A stretch of 64,000 nucleotides of DNA from Vibrio sp. 14G-20 (GCF_026241515.1 NZ_JAPHPW010000013.1:86896-150895), one strand, 5' to 3'. Shown: positions 9,060 through 18,357, counted from the stretch's first letter. Notes: generated by a model from the letters alone, not told the origin. Translations and numbers: made by a program.

Positions 9060-9890
9060 TTAGATTAAGGCTTTACGTGCTTTGGCTGCCAACCACTCCG
9101 AGAAAATAACTGTCACGAGAATCGCACAGAAAATCACAGTTACTTGAGGCCATGCAAGCATTGCCATCGACTCTTGCAGTTTTAAGCCGATACCGCCAGC
9201 ACCCACCAAGCCTAAAACTGTAGACTCACGAATATTGATATCCCAACGGAATAAGCTCGTGCCGATGAAACTTGGCATTACTTGCGGAAGAATGCCGTAG
9301 TTCAACACTTGCAGCGGAGATGCCCCCGTCGATTGAATCGCCGACATCTGTGTTACGTTCACTTCTTCAATAGCCTCATACATTAACTTTGCCACGAAAC
9401 CAATCGAACGTAGCGCTATCGCAATGATACCGGCCAACAAACCTGGGCCAATGATTGCTACCAACAACAACGCCCAGATTAAAGAGTTGATTGAACGACT
9501 TGCCGCGATGATGAACAGCGCAATAGGTCTGATAAACGTTGTGCTGGGCGTTGTGCTTCGTGCAGCTAAGAACGCAACCGGAAAAGCGAGTACTATCCCC
9601 AACAAAGTGCCAAGTGTCGCGATGTTAATCGTGTCCCACAACGGGCTCCAAAGTGACTCCAAGTAGCTCCATCTTGGTGGCCACATACGTGACGAGATAT
9701 CAGCAAGTTGGTTGGGTGAATCAGTCACAAAGTACCAAATCGTGTCTTTGTTCATGATTTGCCATGTAAAAACCGTTAGGACAACAAAGCAAAGCCAACC
9801 AAGCCAGAGCATTAGGCTCTGTTTACTGTCGTAACGCTGCCATTGGGTACGATTCATAGAGCTTGTAGAGGTGTCATTTAGCGTGCTCAT
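9060..9890 (-). CDS. phnE: PhnE-type ABC transporter permease (second permease)
   Basis: This inner-membrane permease belongs to a phosphonate/phosphite-type ABC importer. It has 276 residues from the ATG at 9890, which AAGGAA precedes by seven bases; an earlier in-frame start at 9941 would overlap the upstream gene. Hydrophobic helices are near residues 25-45, 85-110, 125-150 and at the C-terminus. The binding-protein-dependent transport pattern is visible as ESTVLGLVGAGGIGLKLQ. It lies ten bases after the other phnE and is the last gene of phnD-phnC-phnE-phnE. The two permeases probably form a heterodimer. No C-P lyase or phosphonatase gene is in the window, so the substrate is unclear. Confidence 0.88.
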   Translation of the reverse strand: MSTLNDTSTSSMNRTQWQRYDSKQSLMLWLGWLCFVVLTVFTWQIMNKDTIWYFVTDSPNQLADISSRMWPPRWSYLESLWSPLWDTINIATLGTLLGIVLAFPVAFLAARSTTPSTTFIRPIALFIIAASRSINSLIWALLLVAIIGPGLLAGIIAIALRSIGFVAKLMYEAIEEVNVTQMSAIQSTGASPLQVLNYGILPQVMPSFIGTSLFRWDINIRESTVLGLVGAGGIGLKLQESMAMLAWPQVTVIFCAILVTVIFSEWLAAKARKALI

Positions 9891-9900
9891 TCGTCGTTCC

Positions 9901-10701
9901 TTACTGCACATGTTTGCGGATGATGGTTGATAGATATTCACACATCATCACGATCACGATAATAATCAATAGAATAGCGGCCGCTGCGCTGTATTCGTAA
10001 CGGTCCATAGCGGTGTTTAATGTTGCGCCGATACCACCTGCGCCAACAATGCCAATCACAGCAGACTCACGAAAGTTGATGTCGAGTCGGTACATCGAAA
10101 GCCCGATAAAGCGTGGCATCACCTGTGCTTGAATTGCGTAATTCACCTGTTGTAACCAGCTTGCGCCCGTTGCACGCATTGCGGTGAGTGGTGCTGGGTC
10201 AATGGCTTCAATCTCATCGGCGAACAGTTTTGCGAGAAAGCCGATGGTCGCGAAGGTGAGCGTGACAAAACCCGCAAACGTACCAAAGCCAAACAGAGCC
10301 ACACACAGAATCGCAACGATGATCTCTTGTAAGCTACGAGCTATCGAAATAAACGCACGGCAGAATAGATAAACGGGAGTAGGGGCAAGGTTTTTGGCTG
10401 CGCCTAATCCGAATGGGATTGAGAGAAAGACACCTGCCACGGTTGACGTGAGTGTCATGGTTAAGCTCTCAATCAAACCTTGTGAGATGTTGTTCCAACG
10501 GCCGCCAAAATCAGGGTTCATGAAAGCCAAAATGAACTGCCAGCCGCGTTCGCTGCCTTCGTAAATTCGAGTCCAGTTTATGTGCACCGACTGGGTTGCA
10601 AGGTATAAGTATACCGCAACAATGATGATCAAACTCCAACGCAGCCATGGGTTGGAAATCAGTGGCGGCTTGGTCCATTGTTTTGGATATGACTGAATCA
10701 T
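9901..10701 (-). CDS. phnE: PhnE-type ABC transporter permease (first permease)
   Basis: This 266-residue inner-membrane protein is homologous to its downstream neighbour, with the permease loop [18 protein letters not shown] and about six hydrophobic segments. Its start ATG overlaps the end of phnC by four bases (ATGA), a sign of translational coupling. Together with phnC, phnD and the second phnE it forms one importer. PhnE proteins move phosphonates or phosphite in characterised systems; here the setting is an alginate locus, so the name gives the family only. Confidence 0.88.
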   Translation of the reverse strand: MIQSYPKQWTKPPLISNPWLRWSLIIIVAVYLYLATQSVHINWTRIYEGSERGWQFILAFMNPDFGGRWNNISQGLIESLTMTLTSTVAGVFLSIPFGLGAAKNLAPTPVYLFCRAFISIARSLQEIIVAILCVALFGFGTFAGFVTLTFATIGFLAKLFADEIEAIDPAPLTAMRATGASWLQQVNYAIQAQVMPRFIGLSMYRLDINFRESAVIGIVGAGGIGATLNTAMDRYEYSAAAAILLIIIVIVMMCEYLSTIIRKHVQ

Positions 10702-11516
10702 ACTGTTGCCTCTGACAAGCGAGGATTCGTGATGTTCAGGTCATCTTCCTCTTCTTCTACCTGTTGGCTCCAATCTTCTTCACCGTAGATCTGTGTCAAT
10801 ACATCCTCAGTGAGCAGATTTGGTTTGTCATCAAATACAACACAGCCTGCATTTAGGCCGACAACGCGGTCAACAAACTGTTTTGCTAACTGAACGTCGT
10901 GAATATTGATGATGGCTGGTAGCTGTTGCTCTGAACAAATCTCGCTGATCAATCGCATGATCTGGCGAGCAGTACGTGGGTCGAGTGCGGCCGTTGGCTC
11001 ATCAATCAACAGTAATTTCGGCTTTTGAGCGAGTGCGCGAGCTATACCCACACGTTGGCGCTGACCGCCCGACAGAGCATCGGCTCTTTTATTGGCGTGT
11101 TCTAATAATCCAACGCGGTCTAGTAGGCCATAAGCGGCTTGGATATCTGATTCTGGGAAACGGCGCGTAAAGCTTTGCCAGAAATTCACGTACCCTAAAC
11201 GGCCTGAAAGTACGTTTTCCATAACCGTCAAACGTTCAATCAGTGCGTACTCTTGGAAGATCATCCCAATCTCACGGCGTGATTGCCTAAGTTGTCTCTT
11301 AGAAAGCGTTTCGAGGTTGGTATTGGAAAAGATAACTTCGCCGCTAGTGGGCTCAGTAAGTCGGTTAATACAACGAATAAGCGTTGATTTACCCGCACCA
11401 GATGGGCCAATTAATCCAACAACTTCGCCAGCATTCACTGATAAGCTGACGTTAGTTAGGGCTTTGTCAGAACTTGAATAGTGCTTGGTAAGCCCTTTAA
11501 GGGGAAGAGTCGACAT
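10698..11516 (-). CDS. phnC: PhnC-type ABC transporter ATPase
   Basis: The ATP-binding subunit has 272 residues, with Walker [13 protein letters not shown], the ABC signature [15 protein letters not shown], Walker [14 protein letters not shown] and an H-loop in [13 protein letters not shown] chose ATG 11516, preceded by AGGA at six bases; the longer frame from 11573 adds a non-conserved N-terminal extension. It energises the two PhnE permeases that follow. The C-terminal tail is acidic. A perfect hairpin lies between this gene and phnD, which probably lowers expression relative to the binding protein. Confidence 0.9.
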   Translation of the reverse strand: MSTLPLKGLTKHYSSSDKALTNVSLSVNAGEVVGLIGPSGAGKSTLIRCINRLTEPTSGEVIFSNTNLETLSKRQLRQSRREIGMIFQEYALIERLTVMENVLSGRLGYVNFWQSFTRRFPESDIQAAYGLLDRVGLLEHANKRADALSGGQRQRVGIARALAQKPKLLLIDEPTAALDPRTARQIMRLISEICSEQQLPAIINIHDVQLAKQFVDRVVGLNAGCVVFDDKPNLLTEDVLTQIYGEEDWSQQVEEEEDDLNITNPRLSEATV

Positions 11517-11591
11517 AAAATTCCTATAAGGACGGTGTACTAAGAGTTCGCCAGAGGCAGACGTGGAGAGCAAACCGGAAAGAGTGGTGAA

Positions 11592-11619
11592 TAACTGCAG
11601 GTAAGTATTCCTGCAGTTA
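11592..11619 (-). other. Perfect hairpin in the phnD-phnC gap
   Basis: TAACTGCAGG (11592-11601) and CCTGCAGTTA (11610-11619) form a ten-base stem with an eight-base loop and no T run. It lies between the phnD stop and the phnC start on their shared strand. Such hairpins often stabilise the mRNA of the binding protein or reduce readthrough into the rest of the transporter operon. Confidence 0.6.
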
Positions 11620-11659
11620 GTTTAATCAGTGTATGATTGGCTTTTTAGTTCGTTTGAAC

Positions 11660-12617
11660 TTAGCTACACGTGTAAGACACTTTGTTTGCTGTATCGATAG
11701 TACGAATTACTTCCCAGTGCTCTTGGTAAGTGATTGGAACAAATTTCGCTTCGCCGTTACGCTCGAATTCATCTTGAAGCTTTGTGCCTTCCCAGTCGAA
11801 AGTGAAGAAGGCTTTTTGAATCTTCTCTTGCAGCTCTGGCGTCAGGTTGTGTACAGTACCGTAAGCTGTTGTTGGGAAGGTTTGAGACTTGTAGATGCTC
11901 TTGATTTGACCTTCTTTCACAACTTCGCGTGAAAGCATACGGTTCAATACTGAGTTAGCAACGGCCGCCGCATCGTAATCCTTATGTGCTACACCTAAGA
12001 TAGAGTTGTCGTGCGCGCCAGAGAACGCAGGTTTAAAATCACGATCCGGTTGAAGTTGGTATTCAGCATCTAAAATTGCAGAAGGAGCTTTGAATCCAGA
12101 GTTAGAAGTTTGCGCTGTGAAAGCGAGATTTTTACCTTTCAGATCTTCTACTTTTTCAATGCCAGAACCAGGATGAGTGATGATTTCCATTTCGTAACCG
12201 AAAGAACCATCTTCAGCCGCCATCATTGTGAATGGGGCAAAGCCTGCACAGTTAACCGCTAGTGGTGTCGAACCTGTGTTGAAACCTGCAATATGTAGAC
12301 GACCTGAACGCATTGCTTCAATTTGAGCAGCGTTATTTTGAACAGGAAAGAAACGAACCGTCTTTTCTGTGGTTTTTTCAAGGTGGCTCAAAAACTCGCT
12401 CCACACATCAGCGTATACTGCAGGATCTTCAACTGGCGTATAAGCGAAAATTAGCGTGTTTGGGTCAACCCATTGTGATTCATCTTGAGGAACATCGGCG
12501 ACCAAGTTACCAGAGCGATCTTCGTATCGTGTATCCATTGCTAATGCAGAACCAGAATAAATCAGCGCAGCAGTAATAGCGCTCTTAAGCGTGAGATTTG
12601 TTTTTTTTCGGTTTCAT
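11660..12617 (-). CDS. phnD: PhnD-type periplasmic binding protein, signal peptide out of frame by one base
   Basis: The mature part reads in one frame from ATG 12538 (MDTRYEDRSG) to the stop at 11660, 292 residues. It has the phosphonate-binding-protein pattern: TLIFAYTPVEDP, RSGRLHIAGFNTGS, DLKGKNLAFTAQTSNSGF and a YDAAAVANSV segment. Upstream, ATG 12617 with an AGGA site starts MKPKKN and then runs into a stop. Removing one A from the eight-A run at 12601-12608 would give MKPKKTNLTLKSAITAALI, then YSGSALA, joined to MDTRYED: a textbook signal peptide. As printed, the protein would lack export. Possible explanations are a sequencing error, a real frameshift, or slippage on the A-run. Confidence 0.82.
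12601..12608 (-). other. Eight-base A-tract at the phnD frameshift
   Basis: The plus strand has eight T, so the mRNA has eight A. Seven A would restore an uninterrupted signal peptide and mature protein. Homopolymers of this length are prone to polymerase slippage and to sequencing error. Confidence 0.7.
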
Positions 12618-12831
12618 TATTTCAGTCCTATTGAGTTATCTGTTGGGAAGGGAGTATAGGAATCGACGATGACAGAACCGCTGCTTTTTGATGACGGATT
12701 TATAAATGATGTAACATAATATTTCTGGTTGGATGGGAGTGGATGTTTTCTAAGTGGTTGATTAATTTGTTAAATTAACAGGCTGTTCTTCGCTTTTATT
12801 TTACTCAATTGGCTGTAGGTTGAAATACTGT

Positions 12832-12856
12832 TATAGTCATCATTAAATAATACATA
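12832..12856 (+). promoter_or_regulatory. gntR promoter block shared with the paralogue at 40068
   Basis: TATAGT (12832-12837) looks like a -10 element and is followed by TTAAATAATACATA (12843-12856). The same two elements, at the same distance, precede the gntR at 40068. The second element resembles one half of the TTGTANTACAA palindrome, which would fit autoregulation. Confidence 0.5.
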
Positions 12857-12883
12857 AACATAACATATAAAATAAGTGAACTT

Positions 12884-13600
12884 ATGGTTAGCACTTTTAA
12901 TTCAATTTCGGGCTCGAAGCGTAGCCTACACGTGCAAGTCGCACGTGAAATCGCTCGTGGAATCTTGTCTGGTGAACTGCCACAAGGTTCTATTATTCCT
13001 GGTGAAATGGCGTTGTGTGAACAGTTTGGTATCAGCCGAACGGCACTACGTGAAGCAGTTAAACTACTGACTTCTAAAGGTCTGTTAGAGTCCCGCCCGA
13101 AAATCGGTACTCGTGTAGTAGACCGCGCATACTGGAACTTTCTTGATCCTCAACTGATTGAATGGATGGATGGTCTAACCGACATAGATCAATTCTGTTC
13201 TCAGTTTTTAGGCCTTCGCCGTGCGATTGAACCTGAAGCGTGTGCATTAGCTGCAAAATTTGCGACTGCTGAGCAACGTATCGAGCTTTCAGAGATCTTC
13301 CAGAAGATGGTTGAAGTGGACGATGCAGAAGTGTTTGACCAAGAACGTTGGACAGACATCGATACTCGTTTCCACAGCTTGATCTTTAATGCGACAGGTA
13401 ACGATTTCTACCTGCCATTTGGCAATATTCTGACTACCATGTTTGTTAACTTTATTGTGCACTCTTCTGAAGAGGGCAGTACATGTATCAATGAACACCG
13501 AAGGATTTATGAAGCGATTATGGCAGGTGACAGTGAAAAAGCACGTACAATGTCGGCTGCTCATTTGCAAGACGCCAACCACCGTCTGGTGACTGCGTAA
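12884..13600 (+). CDS. FadR-subfamily GntR transcriptional regulator (copy 1)
   Basis: The 238 residues have an N-terminal winged helix-turn-helix (about 10-80: VAREIARGILSGELPQGS, then SRTALREAVKLLTSKGLLESRPKIGT) and a C-terminal FCD ligand-binding domain (about 95-230) with metal-ligand candidates in DIDTRFHSLIFNATGN and INEHRRIYEAIMAGD. The first 97 residues differ from the copy at 40068 at only about six positions, so both should bind the same operator. FCD regulators of sugar-acid pathways usually respond to a pathway acid; here DEH or KDG is a reasonable guess. The palindrome TTGTANTACAA found throughout the locus has the FadR-type GT...AC form. It is convergent with the Tct operon. Confidence 0.9.
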   Translation: MVSTFNSISGSKRSLHVQVAREIARGILSGELPQGSIIPGEMALCEQFGISRTALREAVKLLTSKGLLESRPKIGTRVVDRAYWNFLDPQLIEWMDGLTDIDQFCSQFLGLRRAIEPEACALAAKFATAEQRIELSEIFQKMVEVDDAEVFDQERWTDIDTRFHSLIFNATGNDFYLPFGNILTTMFVNFIVHSSEEGSTCINEHRRIYEAIMAGDSEKARTMSAAHLQDANHRLVTA

Positions 13601-13667
13601 TAGGAATGAATAGAGCGTGTATGAGTAATTTCATATTGAGATGAACAGTATCACGCTCGGATAAACG

Positions 13668-13703
13668 ACTTAAAAGGGTATGCCAAGTGCATGCCTTTTT
13701 TAT
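13668..13703 (+). terminator. Terminator of gntR copy 1
   Basis: GGTATGC and GCATGCC form a short stem around CCAAGT-type loop bases, followed by a T run. A very similar sequence recurs at 17733-17765 behind the gntR remnant. Confidence 0.65.
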
Positions 13704-13743
13704 TGTCTGTTTTTACAGAAATTGATTGTTTATTGTGTACTAA

Positions 13744-13771
13744 AAAGCCAGAGACATAGGTCTCTGGCTTT
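13744..13771. terminator. Bidirectional terminator between gntR and tctA
   Basis: AAAGCCAGAGAC (13744-13755) pairs with GTCTCTGGCTTT (13760-13771) around ATAG. It can end transcripts from both converging genes. Confidence 0.85.
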
Positions 13772-13783
13772 GGTGTTTTCATG

Positions 13784-13808
13784 TTATTGGTTATTGGTTA
13801 TTGGTTAT
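13784..13808. repeat. Short tandem repeat TTATTGG x3.5
   Basis: Three exact TTATTGG units and a partial fourth lie in the convergent gap between gntR and tctA. They are non-coding. Confidence 0.8.
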
Positions 13809-13862
13809 AAGTCACAAGCTAAATGCGATGTCTTAACCGCTACCCATTGAACAAACAGTCAA

Positions 13863-15362
13863 CTATGGATATTGCTCAGTTTCCTTTTGTTTCTGCTTTT
13901 TCTTCATTTTCAACGTTGAATAAACAGAGAATACAGCTAACAAGATAAACGCGAGTGCAATAGGGCGCTCATAAAGGAAAGACCAACTGCCATCGTACAT
14001 CAACAGTGATTTCCTCAGGTTTGTTTCTGCCATTGGCCCTAAGATGATCGCAAGCAGAATTGGCGAAGACGGAATATCCAGTTTAGTTAAGATAAAGCCA
14101 AGTAGACCGAAACCGATTGCAATACCCACATCAAACATCGAGTTGTTAATCGCGTAAGCACCAACAATTGAAAGGAAGACAATGATTGGAATCATGATGA
14201 TCTTCGGTACTTCAATGATGCGGCAGAAGAAGCGAATACCCAGTAAACCAATCACTAACATCACAAGGTTAGCAACCAACATCGAACTGAATACGCCATA
14301 AACCACTTCCGGGTTTTGGGCAAACAGCAGAGGCCCTGGTGTTAAACCTTGAACAATGAGTGCGCCTAGAAGAACCGCTGCCACGGCATCCCCAGGAACT
14401 CCCAGTGTTAATAACGGAACTAGTGAGCCACCCGTTACACCGTTGTTTCCTGATTCGGCTGCTGCTAGACCTCGAACTGATCCTTTACCAAATTCTTCTG
14501 GGTTTTTCGATGAACGTTTTGCTTCGTTGTAACAAACGAATGCCGAAATATCAGCACCAGCACCCGGAACAGAACCGATGGTGGTTCCCATCAAACCACT
14601 TTTTACAGCCGTTGGTAGCATTTCTTTGAGGTCACTTTTACTTAATAGTTTGTGGTCAAATTTCGGTGCAACGACTTTTTTCTCAGAGAACAGTTTCTCT
14701 AGTTGGTTTAATGCCTCAGACAGAGCGAATAAACCAATCAAGACAGGGATGACATTGATTCCGCTGTAAAGATCCATGATGTCAAAAGTAAATCTTGGCA
14801 CACTGCTGATTGGGTCGAGTCCTACAGTTGAAACCAATAATCCAATGGTTCCTGCAAGTAATCCTTTAAAAATGTTGTTTGAAGAAACACTCGCAATAAT
14901 CGTTAAACCAAACAGAGCGAGTGCAAAATATTCTGGCGCATTAAAACGCAGTGCAAAGGTCGCTAATTTAGGCGCAATCGCGATGAGGACGATAGTACTT
15001 AATAGCCCGCCAATAAATGATGCAACAGCAGAAATACTTAATGCTCTTGCTGCTTGTCCTCTAACAGCCATCGTGTGACCGTCGAGTACACTTGCTGCAG
15101 AAGCTGGTGTCCCCGGGGTTTTAAGCAAAATTGCGGCAATTGAGCCACCGTAAATCCCACCAATGTATACACCAATTAACATCACAAGAGCTGAAGTCGG
15201 TTCCATACCAAAGGTAAATGGAAGGAGAATCGCCACGCCCATTGTCGCTGTAAGGCCGGGTAGTGCGCCTAAAATAACGCCTCCCAGTACGCCAAAAACA
15301 AGGACAGGAAGCACTGCAAAGCTAACTGCAGTTGCGAGGCCATCGATTAGATATTCAAACAT
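13863..15362 (-). CDS. tctA: Tripartite tricarboxylate transporter large permease (TctA)
   Basis: The large membrane subunit of a TTT-family secondary importer has 499 residues and about twelve hydrophobic segments. The first TctA signature is seen as GALPGLTATMGVAILLPFTF and the second, symmetry-related one as GSVPGAGADISAFVCY. Start ATG 15362 is chosen because AGGAGGT precedes it by four bases; an ATG-like start 18 bases earlier would enter tctB. It works with TctB (15371) and the binding protein TctC (15921). TTT systems import carboxylates; the operon starts with an operator-like palindrome of the alginate type, so an organic acid linked to alginate use is plausible. Confidence 0.92.
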   Translation of the reverse strand: MFEYLIDGLATAVSFAVLPVLVFGVLGGVILGALPGLTATMGVAILLPFTFGMEPTSALVMLIGVYIGGIYGGSIAAILLKTPGTPASAASVLDGHTMAVRGQAARALSISAVASFIGGLLSTIVLIAIAPKLATFALRFNAPEYFALALFGLTIIASVSSNNIFKGLLAGTIGLLVSTVGLDPISSVPRFTFDIMDLYSGINVIPVLIGLFALSEALNQLEKLFSEKKVVAPKFDHKLLSKSDLKEMLPTAVKSGLMGTTIGSVPGAGADISAFVCYNEAKRSSKNPEEFGKGSVRGLAAAESGNNGVTGGSLVPLLTLGVPGDAVAAVLLGALIVQGLTPGPLLFAQNPEVVYGVFSSMLVANLVMLVIGLLGIRFFCRIIEVPKIIMIPIIVFLSIVGAYAINNSMFDVGIAIGFGLLGFILTKLDIPSSPILLAIILGPMAETNLRKSLLMYDGSWSFLYERPIALAFILLAVFSVYSTLKMKKKQKQKETEQYP

Positions 15363-15370
15363 ATTACCTC

Positions 15371-15832
15371 CTATGACCACGTTGCTTCAGGAAGGGCGAT
15401 GTAGAACACCTCGCCAAACAGATAGTAAACCGCGAAAACAAAGACAACGGCGACAACGTAATAGATTGGCTTCTTCACTTTGAAGTAAACGAGGTAAAAC
15501 ATAAATGCCATCAAACTCGCGTAAAGGTAGCCAACCACACTGATGAGTAATGCGTAGCCAATAAGAAAAGCAACGCCGAAAATCGACATCTTGCTTATCA
15601 TCGCTTCTTGTTGTTCAGAGGAACCTTTTAATTTGTGTTGAATGATGAGAACTATACAGATAGCAATTTGGGCAATCACAATCATCATCGGGAAGAATTT
15701 TGCATCGACACTTGCATCTTGGTACATCGGACGATCAAATTGAGTGATCAGCGCGAGAGCGATTGCGCTAAGGATAATGATGATAGAAGGGAAAACGACG
15801 TTTCGGTTTAAGTTAGAGTGAGCGTTAGACAT
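15371..15832 (-). CDS. tctB: Tripartite tricarboxylate transporter small permease (TctB)
   Basis: This 153-residue membrane protein has four hydrophobic stretches, a usual TctB topology. I prefer ATG 15832 (MSNAHSNLNRN) because AGGGGT lies about seven bases upstream; an in-frame start at 15889 would add a hydrophobic leader and sits close to tctC. The first helix is VVFPSIIIILSAIALALI and the second domain contains MVIAQIAICIVLII. The gap to tctA is eight bases. TctB is poorly conserved, so the assignment leans on position between tctC and tctA. Confidence 0.85.
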   Translation of the reverse strand: MSNAHSNLNRNVVFPSIIIILSAIALALITQFDRPMYQDASVDAKFFPMMIVIAQIAICIVLIIQHKLKGSSEQQEAMISKMSIFGVAFLIGYALLISVVGYLYASLMAFMFYLVYFKVKKPIYYVVAVVFVFAVYYLFGEVFYIALPEATWS

Positions 15833-15920
15833 GGAGTTTACCCCTAAAAAGTAAAGCAAGGGAAAGGTACAAACTAATAGCAGAGGCACAACTGATAAAA
15901 GCTGTGCCTCTGAACAAAGG

Positions 15921-16847
15921 TTATTGAATTAATTGAGTCAGTGATTTTGTATCTTCTGCGACAAATTCAGTGAAGGCTTTGTCATCAAGGTTGTGAATCG
16001 TCATAGCACCTTTCTCCATGAAAGATTTGAACTCTTCACTTGCCATTGCTTGATCAAATGCAGCTCCTAGTTTCTCGATTACTGCATCAGGTGTATCTTT
16101 TGGAGCACCAATACCGCGCCATGTACCTGTTACTACATCAATGCCTTGCTCTTTCAAAGTAGGAACATCTGGAATGTATTGAATACGTTCTTCAGACATG
16201 ACACCTAATGCTTTTAGTTGGCCTGAACGAAGTTGAGCGATAGCTTCACCAGGAGTAACCATAGTAACGTCTGTATGATGGCCTAATACAGCAGGAATTG
16301 CTTCTGATGCACCGTTGTAAGGGATAGCGTTTAGTTTGATGCCTTGATCTTTTTCAAGAGACATTAGGTAGAAGTTTGGCGCAGCGGTTGAAGCGAATTT
16401 TACGCTGCCTGGTTTTTCTTTGGCTTCCTTAATCAGGTCGTTAATCGTGTTGTATGGGCTATCGGCTGCAACCAATACGACCGCAGGATCTAAGTTAACT
16501 AAACGAATGAGTCTAAAGTCATCAGCGGTATGACGCATTAAACCCATTTGAGGAAGTGAAGCAATTTCACGTGTTACCACTGTCAACGTGTAACCATCAG
16601 CACGCTGCTGAGCACCAAAGCTCATACCAACGGCGCCAGCACCACCCGTACGGTTCATGATTGAAATGTTTTGTCCTAAAATGTCTTTCGCACTATTTGC
16701 AAGGGTACGGCCAACAGCATCGGTACCGCCGCCCGCGCCAAATGGGACAACTAAGCGAATATTCTTGCTCGGGTAGTCAGCTGCAATTGACGTTGCAGAA
16801 ACAAGTATGCCGGCTGCCAGCATGATGGATTTCAATAATTTACTCAT
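15921..16847 (-). CDS. tctC: Tripartite tricarboxylate transporter substrate-binding protein (TctC)
   Basis: The 308 residues begin with a Sec signal ending SATSIAADYPSK. The TctC/Bug fold is indicated by IRLVVPFGAGGGTDAVGRTLA, MNRTGGAGAVG and LNAIPYNGASEAIPAVLGHH. The carboxylate-binding loops of this family lie in the first and third of these motifs. It is the second gene of the operon, 25 bases after the small cytoplasmic protein at 16873. The specific ligand cannot be read from sequence. Confidence 0.9.
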   Translation of the reverse strand: MSKLLKSIMLAAGILVSATSIAADYPSKNIRLVVPFGAGGGTDAVGRTLANSAKDILGQNISIMNRTGGAGAVGMSFGAQQRADGYTLTVVTREIASLPQMGLMRHTADDFRLIRLVNLDPAVVLVAADSPYNTINDLIKEAKEKPGSVKFASTAAPNFYLMSLEKDQGIKLNAIPYNGASEAIPAVLGHHTDVTMVTPGEAIAQLRSGQLKALGVMSEERIQYIPDVPTLKEQGIDVVTGTWRGIGAPKDTPDAVIEKLGAAFDQAMASEEFKSFMEKGAMTIHNLDDKAFTEFVAEDTKSLTQLIQ

Positions 16848-16872
16848 AGTAAGTTCCTTCTGTTTCTAATTA

Positions 16873-17343
16873 TTAGCGATATGTTTTTGTAGGGTTTTCT
16901 GCTTTTTCTGTTTGGTACTCGTGCATTGTTAGCTGTTCAATAGCTACTGCTATCCAGCCACTGATCAGCATGTCATACCATTGTTGTACGCCACTGCAGG
17001 CAACAACCACGTTTCCGTAGACAAACGAACCATAAAACAGTAAGTCTTCGTCACGTAGTGAAGATGGGTGTTGGGAATGCAGTGTTAGATTGCTTGTCGA
17101 TTCTCGCCACGCTTGTTGTGCTTTCTTACGGGCAAGGTGATCAAATTTGATTGTCCAGTTATCAGGATCTCCTAACGATTCTTCATATAGAATGGCGTCT
17201 TCAAAAGAGGATTCCCAAGGCTTAAGGTGTGGATTCATGACGACAATATGCAGTTCTTTTCGATTTGTTCTTTCAAACAGCTTGTCGATAGCGGGTTTTA
17301 CGATGTCGATCGCGTCTTGAGTGATATCTTTCATTGAGCGCAT
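16873..17343 (-). CDS. Small GlcG/HbpS-like protein heading the tct operon
   Basis: The 156-residue protein has no signal peptide. The region FDHLARKKAQQAWRESTSN, then FYGSFVYGNVVVACSGVQQWYD, resembles the GlcG/HbpS (heme-degradation-like) family, whose members often stand next to carboxylate-use genes; the match is by pattern only. I chose ATG 17343 because AAGGA precedes it by eight bases; a longer frame reaches 17403. It is the first gene of the tctCBA operon, and the palindrome TTGTATGACAA lies 38 bases upstream of its ATG. The function is not known. Confidence 0.6.
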   Translation of the reverse strand: MRSMKDITQDAIDIVKPAIDKLFERTNRKELHIVVMNPHLKPWESSFEDAILYEESLGDPDNWTIKFDHLARKKAQQAWRESTSNLTLHSQHPSSLRDEDLLFYGSFVYGNVVVACSGVQQWYDMLISGWIAVAIEQLTMHEYQTEKAENPTKTYR

Positions 17344-17381
17344 GCCGCATGTCCTTACGTTTAGTAGATGAATATAGAATA

Positions 17382-17392
17382 TTGTATGACAA
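17382..17392. promoter_or_regulatory. Operator-like palindrome upstream of the tct operon
   Basis: TTGTATGACAA is a one-mismatch copy of TTGTANTACAA, 38 bases before the operon's first ATG. It would place the Tct transporter in the same regulon as the lyases. Confidence 0.5.
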
Positions 17393-17591
17393 TAATTCTT
17401 CAATTAACGATGACTTGGAAGCGGGGAGCGGTCACAAGTGAAAGTCTTCTAACAAGACTTCGATCTTGTTTTAACCATATTATGTCGGAAATAGTGTGAT
17501 TCTGGTCTTTTTATGAACTGGGTATGAATAGATACAGATCCGGTTCCAGTTTTATTTTAGCTTGATAATGGAGCGCCCTAAAAAATACGGG

Positions 17592-17657
17592 ATAAATGCG
17601 CACATGTCCGCGGCTCTCCTACAAGACGCTAACTACCGTCTAGCAACTGTAAGCTAA
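17592..17657 (+). pseudogene. 3' remnant of a fourth gntR (FCD regulator) gene
   Basis: From 17601 the plus strand reads HMSAALLQDANYRLATVS and stop, matching the end of the regulator at 12884 (TMSAAHLQDANHRLVTA) residue by residue. No upstream regulator sequence remains. Behind it, 17733-17765 repeats the terminator-like AAAGGTATGCCAAGT of copy 1. The Tct module therefore lies between an intact gntR and a second gntR 3' end, as if it had been inserted into, or recombined across, a duplicated regulator. The region 17658-18357 has no other gene that I can support. Confidence 0.6.
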
Positions 17658-18357
17658 ACGAGGTTTTGAACTTTCATGTGAACCAAGTAAACGTCCCGAT
17701 GAACTGTTTATAGGTTCATCAAAACCAGTCAAAAAGGTATGCCAAGTACGTGATTTTTTTGTTTTGGGAAGCGTGTTGCACCATGTGTAGCACTGTTTTG
17801 GTTCATTCCCGATTAACTCTTTCTTAAGTCAATTCTTCCTTGTATACGTCTAGCGGTAGTGCTTTAGCATCGCAATTAAAAGAATATTGCGCCCGAGATA
17901 CGTGTCTTAGACACTCGAACCCCCTAAAAAATAATTATGCATCATTTATGATTTTTCATTTTTTGTATTTTGAATCCACCATCATCTCAACAAGATATGA
18001 CGCTTCTATATTGATTAATTTACGTAGAATTCTAATGAAATTAGCTACTCTCAATTGATAGAAAATACTGGTTTATTGTGTGATAAATGAGGGGAATTCA
18101 GTTCTGATTTGGCTTTTATTATTTTTGAGAATTTTATATTTATATGTGTTTGGTTGTACTTGTTAATAAGTGTGCAAAGTCTCACTTTCTCATAAGTAAT
18201 TGATTTTTATAGGGTAGGTGTTCTTGTGGTTTGGTTTCTCATGTTTTTACCTCAAACCCCAGTAATTTCCTTAATGGATTAGCCATATTCCATCCTATGT
18301 CATATATATAATTAACTTAATCAATCAAAATAAGATCGCCATCACTTATTTGGATTA

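Noticed and set aside
17840..18058. 72-codon plus frame upstream of the symporter
   Set aside because: No ribosome site, poor composition and no recognisable domain; it lies in A+T-rich promoter-side DNA.
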